A stretch of 18,993 nucleotides of DNA from AC-32 sp963788215 (lineage in GTDB: Bacteria; Actinomycetota; Thermoleophilia; Gaiellales; Gaiellaceae): NCBI GenBank assembly GCA_963788215.1, contig CAWBFX010000007.1:1-18993 (forward strand), given 5' to 3'. Below the pieces are notes generated by a model. It worked only from the letters and a program-made list of their open reading frames with translations, was not told where the DNA came from and did no database searches. This document shows positions 13,553-18,993 of this stretch, piece by piece. Made by a program: the position numbers and the translations under genes. The stretch's first letter is position 1. The number at the start of each line of letters is the position of its first letter.

Positions 13553-15031
13553 GTGGCCAGATCTCGGGACGCCGACACTGCTGCGCTCCAGGACCGCGGG
13601 CTGCGGATGGGAATCGGCGCAGCGTTGCTGCTCCTGGCGCTCTTCGCGCAGGCCGGCTTCCGCAGCCTCGACGTGGCCGCCATCCCGTTCCTGGCCGTCA
13701 TCGCGCTGATCTACGTCCCCCCGTGGGAGAACGTGCCCTACGTCGGGCGTTTCGCCCGCGCGGGGATCGCGATCACGATCGCCGTGCTCTATCCCTTCAT
13801 CTGGAACCACCTGTTCACCGTCCCCGTGTTCGGCAACTTCCCGAGCATCCCCACCGGGGTAGTGATGCTCGTCTTCATCCAGATGGCGGTGGGCCTGAAC
13901 ATCGTGGTCGGCTACGCCGGCCTCCTCGACCTCGGCTACGTCGCCTTCTACGCGATGGGCGCGTACGTCGCGGCGTGGTTCGCCTCGGTGCAGTTCTCGC
14001 AGAAGAACGTCCACTTCCTCGCCGTGGGCGTCGGCTCGAACACGCCCGGCTTCCACATCTCGATCTGGATCCTGCTGGTCGTCGCGGGTATCACGACCGC
14101 CTTCGTCGGCGTCTTGATCGGCCTGCCGACCCTGCGCCTGCGCGGCGACTACCTTGCCATCGTCACGCTCGGCTTCGGCGAGATCCTGCCCCAGATCGCG
14201 CGGAACGGGGACAACCTCTTCGGCTTCAACCTGACGAACGGCCCGAACGGGATCACGCCGATCGACTCGCCCGGCTTCTTCGGCGTCAACTACCTGACGG
14301 GCTCGGGCACGTTCTGGAGCTCCGCCCGCCTGTTCTACTGGACCGGGCTGCTCTTACTGCTGATCACGATCTTCTGCAGCGTGCGCTTACGCGACTCGCG
14401 TCTCGGCCGCGCGTGGATCGCCATCCGCGAGGACGAGACCGCCGCGGCGGCGATGGGCGTGCCGCTGATGCGCACCAAGACGTGGGCGTACGCGACAGGC
14501 GCGTTCTTCGGCGGCGTCGCCGGCGCGTACTACGCCAGCTTCAAGAGCGCGACGTTCCCCGGCGACTTCTTCTTCAACATCTCGGTCTTCATCCTCTGCA
14601 TGATCATCCTCGGCGGGATGGGAAACATCTGGGGCGTGATCATCGGCGGGGCGTTCCTCGCGTACCTCGACCAGGAGGGGTTGGCCGACAGCGGCGGGTG
14701 GTTCAACTCCCACTTCAGCCAGGCCGGCTTCAACCGGCTCATCGGGCTCCTCCTGATCGCCGGCCTCTTCGCGGTGGTGATCCTGGCGAAGGACGTTGCG
14801 TGGAGAGCGGGGCTCGCGGTCATCTGCGGGGTCTTAGCGATCCTGTTCTTCGCCCTGGACCCGGTCCATCTTCCGCTCGAGGTGCCCAAGTACGAGTTCG
14901 GGATCTTCGGGATCATCCTGCTGGTGGTGATGCTCTTCCGGCCCGAGGGCCTGATTCCGAGCACGAGACGCGCGGCCGAGTTCCACGAAGGCGTCCACGA
15001 CCAGCCCCTCTACGACGTGGTTCATGAGTGA
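13553..15031 (+). CDS. livM: Branched-chain amino acid ABC transporter permease LivM
   Basis: The second membrane subunit; 492 residues with about ten hydrophobic segments. Characteristic blocks are VGLNIVVGYAGLLDLGYVAFYAMGAY, LPTLRLRGDYLAIVTLGFGE, the ATPase-contact loop LGRAWIAIREDETAAAAMGV, and IILGGMGNIWGVIIGGAFLAYL. The C-terminus has two more helices, FRPEGLIPS and a soluble tail. I prefer GTG 13553, 9 nt after GGAGG (13539-13543). GTG 13544 abuts that site and would overlap livH by 8 nt, adding three residues. The stop overlaps livG as TGATG. Confidence 0.92.
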   Translation: MARSRDADTAALQDRGLRMGIGAALLLLALFAQAGFRSLDVAAIPFLAVIALIYVPPWENVPYVGRFARAGIAITIAVLYPFIWNHLFTVPVFGNFPSIPTGVVMLVFIQMAVGLNIVVGYAGLLDLGYVAFYAMGAYVAAWFASVQFSQKNVHFLAVGVGSNTPGFHISIWILLVVAGITTAFVGVLIGLPTLRLRGDYLAIVTLGFGEILPQIARNGDNLFGFNLTNGPNGITPIDSPGFFGVNYLTGSGTFWSSARLFYWTGLLLLLITIFCSVRLRDSRLGRAWIAIREDETAAAAMGVPLMRTKTWAYATGAFFGGVAGAYYASFKSATFPGDFFFNISVFILCMIILGGMGNIWGVIIGGAFLAYLDQEGLADSGGWFNSHFSQAGFNRLIGLLLIAGLFAVVILAKDVAWRAGLAVICGVLAILFFALDPVHLPLEVPKYEFGIFGIILLVVMLFRPEGLIPSTRRAAEFHEGVHDQPLYDVVHE

Positions 15032-15808
15032 TGGCTGATCTGATCGAAGTCGTGGGGTTGCGGAAGCGCTTCGGCGGCCTGATCGCCGTGAACAGCGTCG
15101 ACTTCACGATTCCGCAGGGCACGATCGTCGAGCCTGATCGGCCCGAACGGCGCCGGCAAGACGACCTTCTTCAACATGCTCACGGGCGTCTACAAGCCGA
15201 CCGCGGGCCGGATCGTCTTCGACGGCGAGGACGTGACCGGCAAGCCGCCGCACGCGATCACCGAGCGCGGCGTCGGCCGCACCTTCCAGAACATCCGGCT
15301 CTTCCAGAACATGACCGCCCTCGAGAACGTGCTGGTCGGGATGCACTCGCGCCTCAAGGGCGGGCTCCTGCGCAGCATCCTGCGTACGCCGGGCCTCAAG
15401 CGCGAGGAGAGGGCGGCCTTCGAGCGGGCGCGCGAGCTGCTCCAGTTCTCCGGGCTGCGCAGGCGCGAGGACGAGGTCGCCCGCAACCTGCCTTACGGCG
15501 ACCAGCGCCGGCTCGAGGTGGCGAGGGCGCTCGCGACGCAGCCGAAGCTGCTGCTCCTTGACGAGCCGACCGCCGGCATGAACCCGCAGGAGACGGCGGA
15601 CTTCACCGCGTTCGTCTCGAAGCTCAAGGCCGAGGAGAACCTGACGATCCTGATGATCGAGCACGATATGCGGGTCGTGATGGGCGTCTCCGATCGCGTG
15701 ACCGTGCTCGACTACGGCGAGAAGATCGCCGAGGGGGCGCCGACCGAGGTGCAGCGCGACCCGCGCGTGATCGAGGCCTACCTCGGGACGCAGGCGGTGG
15801 GGAAATGA
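15031..15808 (+). pseudogene. livG: livG, ABC transporter ATPase, interrupted by a one-base insertion before Walker A
   Basis: Residues 1-33 (MADLIEVVGLRKRFGG through TIPQGTIV) are normal LivG; then the frame is lost at 15130. Removing one G there gives IVSLIGPNGAGKTT, the exact family sequence, and an open frame to 15808 (258 residues; E. coli LivG has 255). The downstream part is intact: Q-loop VGRTFQNIRLFQN, signature LPYGDQRRLEVARAL, Walker B LLLLDEPTAGMN, H-loop MIEHDM. As written, the original frame ends at 15561 in unrelated sequence, and a restart at ATG 15176 would lack Walker A. Because everything else is conserved, a sequencing or assembly error is the likeliest reason; a very recent mutation comes next. 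The stop overlaps livF as ATGA. Confidence 0.88.
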
Positions 15809-16545
15809 GCGCACCGGCAGGCACCCGCCCGGACGTCATCCTCGAGCTGGGCGACGTGCACACCTACTACGGCGCGATCCACGCTCTCAAGGGCATCTCG
15901 CTGGAGGTCCGCGAGGGCGAGATCGTGACCATGATCGGCGCGAACGGGGCGGGCAAGTCGACCACGCTGCGCTCGATCAACGGGCTGAACCACCCGCGCA
16001 AGGGCTCGATCTCGTTCCAGGGCAAGGACATCACACAGGCCGCGCCCCACGACATCGTGAAGATGGGGATCGCGCAGTCGCCTGAGGGCCGGAAGCTCTT
16101 CCCGCGCATGAGCGTCTCCGAGAACCTCGAGATGGGCGCCTTCCAGCGCGACGACCGCAAGGAGATCCGCGAGGACATGGACCGGGTCTACACGCTCTTC
16201 CCGCGGCTCGCCGAGCGCAAGAGCCAGAAGGCGGGGACGATGTCAGGCGGCGAGCAGCAGATGTGCGCGATCGGGCGGGCCTTGATGGCCAGGCCGAAGC
16301 TGCTCCTCCTCGACGAGCCGTCGATGGGGCTCGCGCCGGTGCTCGTGGAGCGGATCTTCGAGACGCTGATCGAGATCAACCAGCAGGGGACGCCGATCCT
16401 GCTCGTCGAGCAGAACGCGTTGATGGCGCTCGACATCGCGCAGCGCGGCTACGTCCTCGAGACCGGCCATGTCGCCCTGGCGGACGACGCGAAGTCGCTC
16501 CGCGAGAACGAGCAGGTCCGCAAGACCTACCTCGGCGAGGACTAG
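15805..16545 (+). CDS. livF: Branched-chain amino acid ABC transporter ATPase LivF
   Basis: The second ATPase subunit of the importer; 246 residues. Walker A is GANGAGKST (45-53), the Q-loop region is QSPEGRKLFPRMSVSENLEMG (family-typical for LivF), the signature is MSGGE (146-150), Walker B is LLLLDEPSMGLAP (Asp170, Glu171), and the H-loop position is Gln203 in VEQN, as usual for LivF. It would form a heterodimer with LivG on LivH/LivM. The ATG overlaps the livG stop by 4 nt (ATGA). The TAG stop overlaps the TAG of the gene on the other strand. Confidence 0.95.
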   Translation: MSAPAGTRPDVILELGDVHTYYGAIHALKGISLEVREGEIVTMIGANGAGKSTTLRSINGLNHPRKGSISFQGKDITQAAPHDIVKMGIAQSPEGRKLFPRMSVSENLEMGAFQRDDRKEIREDMDRVYTLFPRLAERKSQKAGTMSGGEQQMCAIGRALMARPKLLLLDEPSMGLAPVLVERIFETLIEINQQGTPILLVEQNALMALDIAQRGYVLETGHVALADDAKSLRENEQVRKTYLGED

Positions 16546-18050
16546 CCCGGTCCCGTTCTGAGCGGGAAGTACGGCGGCGAGAGCAGGAAGCCGATGCGGG
16601 CCTCGGGCCCGGTCACGCCGCGGACCATCTCGAGCGCGGTGCCGAGGCTCCCGGTCGGAACGAAGCCGAGCTGGCGCGCGGCGACTGCATCGCGGCAGCC
16701 GGCGATGATCACCGGCCCGACGCGGCTGAGCGCGGGCGCGCACCCGGCCCAGTCGGCGAACGGCAGTAGCGGGTGGCACGTGCGGCCCTCGCGGTAGGCG
16801 GCGATCGCGCGAGGGTCGGAGGCAGCGGCTCGTTCCGCGTGCCCGAGCTCCTCGGTCTCGCGCGGCCCGGTGCGGAGCGCCTGGAACACCGCGCGGTAGG
16901 GCTGCTGCGTGGGATGGGCGAAGTGGCGGTGGAAGCGGTGCAGCAGGATCACGGTGCCGCCGTCGACGAGCGGGAAGCGGTCGCGCCAGAGCCGCAGCGC
17001 CAGGCCGAGGCCGAGGTAGGCGGCGAGGAGGGGGTTTGGCCGCTCCCGCGGCAGGTGCGGGGTCGTGCGCGGGATGCCGATGCAGATCGCGTCGAGGGGC
17101 TCGTCGAGCGTCGCCGACCGCGCCTCGACCGCGCGCAGCAGCGCCTCGGCGTGGGCCACGGACGGCGCCGCCGCGAACGCCGCGACAGCGCCCAGCTCGC
17201 GGCGGATCGACCTGATCGTCCGGTCGCGCACCACCCCGGGCAGCAGCCGGAAGCCGTGGCGAAACGGCGAGCCGGCGATGCGCTCGGTTGCCTCGACCTC
17301 GTACGGGTAGCCGCGCGCTGCTCCCTGCAGCTGTGGCTGGTTCAGCACGAGCGACGCCCCGATTACCGGCACCCGCTCGGAGAGGCGCCGCTCGAGCTCG
17401 AGCGCGATCCGCCAGCCGAGCGAGGCGCCGGTCTCGAGGAGCGAGTAGGCGTTCGCCGCCCGCAGCGCGACACTTCGCGCCGCGCCCAGGAGAACGGCGG
17501 GTCCGCCGTGCAGCACCGTCTCAGCTGCGCTGACGGTGACGACGAGATCGGTCTCGAGGAGCGCGCGGTCGACGCTCAGCGGAACCGCGCCGACCTCTCC
17601 GAGCTCGACCGACTCGGGGTCCTCCGCGTCGTGGATGCGGACCGTGCCCGCGAACCGGCGCGCGAAGCCGGGCGAGACGATCCCCAGGTGCTCGAGCGAG
17701 CGGCGGTCGGGCCGGCGCATCAACCCGGACGCGACGAGAAGCGTCTGCCGCTCGGCCGGAATCCCGGCTCGCTCGAGCTCCGCGGAGGCTGCCTCGAGCG
17801 CTTCCTGGCGCGGATCCTGCTGTGCCGCCGGAAGAGGCAGCGAGGGCGGCTCGACCACGATCGTCGCGCGCCCGCCGCGGGGAGCGAGCGCGGCCAGCGG
17901 CTGACCGGCGAGCGGAAAGCGGAGCGCGTCGCGGACGGCGGCGCGCACGTCGGCGTTCGACTCCACGGGCGGAGGCGGCCTGAGGACGACGCCGTTCTTC
18001 GGCACGTCGACGACCACGAGGCTCGTGCCCGAGAGGAGGGGGACCCTCAC
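16542..18050 (-). CDS. LarA-like (DUF2088) protein, probably not an active racemase
   Basis: A 502-residue protein whose N-terminal half follows the nickel-pincer lactate racemase LarA: RATIVVEPP, then EAASAELERAGIPAERQTLLVASG (88-109), then IHDAEDPESVELGEVGAVPLSVDRALLETDLVVTV. Active-site blocks differ: ATGTHR is ASGLMR (no His), and the cofactor-anchoring SGGRK-type segment reads HGGPAVLLGAAR (181-192), without the lysine. The C-terminal half has a His-rich HRFHRHFAHPTQQPYR and YREGRTCHPLLPFADWAGC. I infer a related fold with a different substrate or function. The GTG start overlaps the acetyltransferase stop as GTGA, so the two are cotranslated. The name cannot be taken further from sequence alone. 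Confidence 0.78.
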   Translation of the reverse strand: MRVPLLSGTSLVVVDVPKNGVVLRPPPPVESNADVRAAVRDALRFPLAGQPLAALAPRGGRATIVVEPPSLPLPAAQQDPRQEALEAASAELERAGIPAERQTLLVASGLMRRPDRRSLEHLGIVSPGFARRFAGTVRIHDAEDPESVELGEVGAVPLSVDRALLETDLVVTVSAAETVLHGGPAVLLGAARSVALRAANAYSLLETGASLGWRIALELERRLSERVPVIGASLVLNQPQLQGAARGYPYEVEATERIAGSPFRHGFRLLPGVVRDRTIRSIRRELGAVAAFAAAPSVAHAEALLRAVEARSATLDEPLDAICIGIPRTTPHLPRERPNPLLAAYLGLGLALRLWRDRFPLVDGGTVILLHRFHRHFAHPTQQPYRAVFQALRTGPRETEELGHAERAAASDPRAIAAYREGRTCHPLLPFADWAGCAPALSRVGPVIIAGCRDAVAARQLGFVPTGSLGTALEMVRGVTGPEARIGFLLSPPYFPLRTGPG

Positions 18051-18967
18051 GGAATCGAGCGATACACCCGCAGGAAGACCGGGCGGAAGCCGCGTTTCGG
18101 CCAGAAGCGGGAGGCCCAGAGGTTGGTCATCCGCCAGTCGGTCGTCATCACCGGGATCCCGTTCTCGTGGGCCCAGCGGATGACGTGCGCCGTCAGCGCG
18201 CGCCCGACCCCGGTTCCGCGCGCCTCGGGCTCGGTCGACGCCTGGGCGAGGTCGATGCTCTTCTCCGGCACGCGCAGGTCGGGGGGCCGCCGGTAGAGCA
18301 GGATGTGACCGACGATCCGGCCCTCACGCTCGGCGACGAACAGCTCGTATTTGTCCGCGAGGCCCTCCTCGTGCCATTCGGCCGAGACCTCTTCCTGCGT
18401 CTGGAGCTGGACGTTCGAGAAGCTCGGCGACGGCTGCATCGCGGCGCCCATCTCGAGCTCGAGCCGGGCTGCGTCGTCGAAGTCTTCCTCGTCGCCCTCC
18501 CGAATCTCGACGCCCGCGTCGAAGGGCTCCTCCGGCGTCGTCTCGCGTAGGGCGAGCACGGCCGAGGCGCCGAACGAGAGCCGGAACCAGGCGTCGACGA
18601 GCTCGGCGTCGTGCGAAGGGATGAAAGCGGCGTGCATCGTGTGGCCCTGCTCGACCCAGCGCTCGGCGGCAGCGGCGTAGAGGTCGCGGACCGTCTCGCG
18701 GTCGTCCTCGATCGCCTGGCCCGCGATTCCGACCCGCATCCAGGTGATGTTCATGTTGGTCGTGGGTGCCGCGATCAGGTAGCCGTGACGCGAGAAGACC
18801 CCGGAGGCGCCGTCGGTTTCCCACTCGGCCTCGATCGCCGCGACCGGGTCCTCGAGCTCGGGCAAAAGCGGCTCGGCCTCGCGGTGACGGGTGTGACGGG
18901 CCGCCAGCAAAGCAGCCGCATCGGCGACGTGTTTGTCGGCAAATGGGACGATTTCGGGACCACTCAC
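18047..18967 (-). CDS. Tandem-domain GNAT acetyltransferase
   Basis: A 306-residue protein with two GNAT-like halves. The C-terminal half (about 153-306) carries the acetyl-CoA loop RGTGVG (250-255) in PEARGTGVGRALTAHVIRW, preceded by YELFVAEREGRIVGHILL and followed by TTDWRMTNLWASRFWPKRGF. The N-terminal half (1-150) has the GNAT layout (IVPFADKHVADAAALLA; DAWFRLSFGASAVLALRE) but no clear acetyl-CoA loop, so it is probably inactive or substrate-binding. Substrate unknown. The GTG start has no Shine-Dalgarno sequence. It is the first gene of a two-gene unit with the LarA-like protein and is divergent from whatever lies beyond the right edge. Confidence 0.83.
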   Translation of the reverse strand: MSGPEIVPFADKHVADAAALLAARHTRHREAEPLLPELEDPVAAIEAEWETDGASGVFSRHGYLIAAPTTNMNITWMRVGIAGQAIEDDRETVRDLYAAAAERWVEQGHTMHAAFIPSHDAELVDAWFRLSFGASAVLALRETTPEEPFDAGVEIREGDEEDFDDAARLELEMGAAMQPSPSFSNVQLQTQEEVSAEWHEEGLADKYELFVAEREGRIVGHILLYRRPPDLRVPEKSIDLAQASTEPEARGTGVGRALTAHVIRWAHENGIPVMTTDWRMTNLWASRFWPKRGFRPVFLRVYRSIP

Positions 18968-18973
18968 GCCGCG

Positions 18974-18993
18974 TAGACTCGCAGAGATGCCCA
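18974..18993 (+). promoter_or_regulatory. Possible leaderless promoter and start of a divergent gene at the right edge
   Basis: TAGACT (18974-18979) is followed after exactly 7 nt by ATG (18987-18989), the same arrangement as before deoC. Only two full codons of any gene lie in the window, so its identity cannot be given. Confidence 0.3.

Noticed and set aside
12523..13701. A 392-codon open frame on the minus strand opposite livH
   Set aside because: Composition is Arg/Asp/Glu/His-rich with no motif, as expected for the reverse complement of a GC-rich membrane protein gene.
16773..18296. A 507-codon open frame on the plus strand opposite the LarA-like gene
   Set aside because: Arg-rich shadow without recognisable domains; the minus-strand frame has family similarity and a GTGA junction.
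1..18993. Defence system, prophage, CRISPR or mobile element
   Set aside because: No integrase, transposase, spaced repeats, nuclease-helicase genes or base-composition shift could be found; the genes are housekeeping, transport and secreted-protein genes.

Overview
The window is about 19 kb of very GC-rich, tightly packed chromosome. It most likely comes from an actinobacterium, and I would guess the Thermoleophilia or a related deep branch; that placement is inference. Grounds are the base composition, the many GTG/TTG starts, a group III phosphofructokinase, a deoC-aldehyde dehydrogenase pair, a Gram-positive-type undecaprenol kinase, and Tat and lipoprotein signals. I see no IS element, phage gene, CRISPR array, integrase or toxin-antitoxin pair, and no intergenic stretch over 300 bases.

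Layout. (1) 1-3559, plus strand: the 3' end of ybeY, a kinase-phosphatase fusion (DgkA-PAP2), era, a HAD phosphatase and deoC. (2) 3552-5815: a complete aldehyde dehydrogenase followed by a shortened, catalytically dead paralogue, overlapping deoC and each other. They could oxidise the acetaldehyde that DeoC releases. (3) 5936-9847: a degenerate TrpC-like barrel protein, a membrane GT39-type glycosyltransferase without a standard start codon, a small lipoprotein, and a Tat-exported protein of unknown function. The last three overlap stop-to-start. (4) 9844-10958, minus strand: a phosphofructokinase with the residues of pyrophosphate-dependent enzymes, starting 3 nt after tRNA-Leu(CAA). (5) 11084-16545, plus strand: a branched-chain amino acid ABC importer in the order substrate-binding lipoprotein, LivH, LivM, LivG, LivF. 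livG carries a one-base insertion just before Walker A. (6) 16542-18967, minus strand: a double GNAT acetyltransferase followed by a LarA-like (DUF2088) protein that appears to lack the racemase active-site residues. A divergent gene may begin at the right edge.

Translational coupling is the rule: TGATG, ATGA and GTGA overlaps join most neighbours. Both convergent gene pairs share overlapping stop codons. The points most worth a second look are the split ALDH16-like pair behind deoC, the secreted lipoprotein/Tat pair behind the glycosyltransferase, the phosphofructokinase start abutting the tRNA, the livG frameshift and the DgkA-PAP2 fusion.
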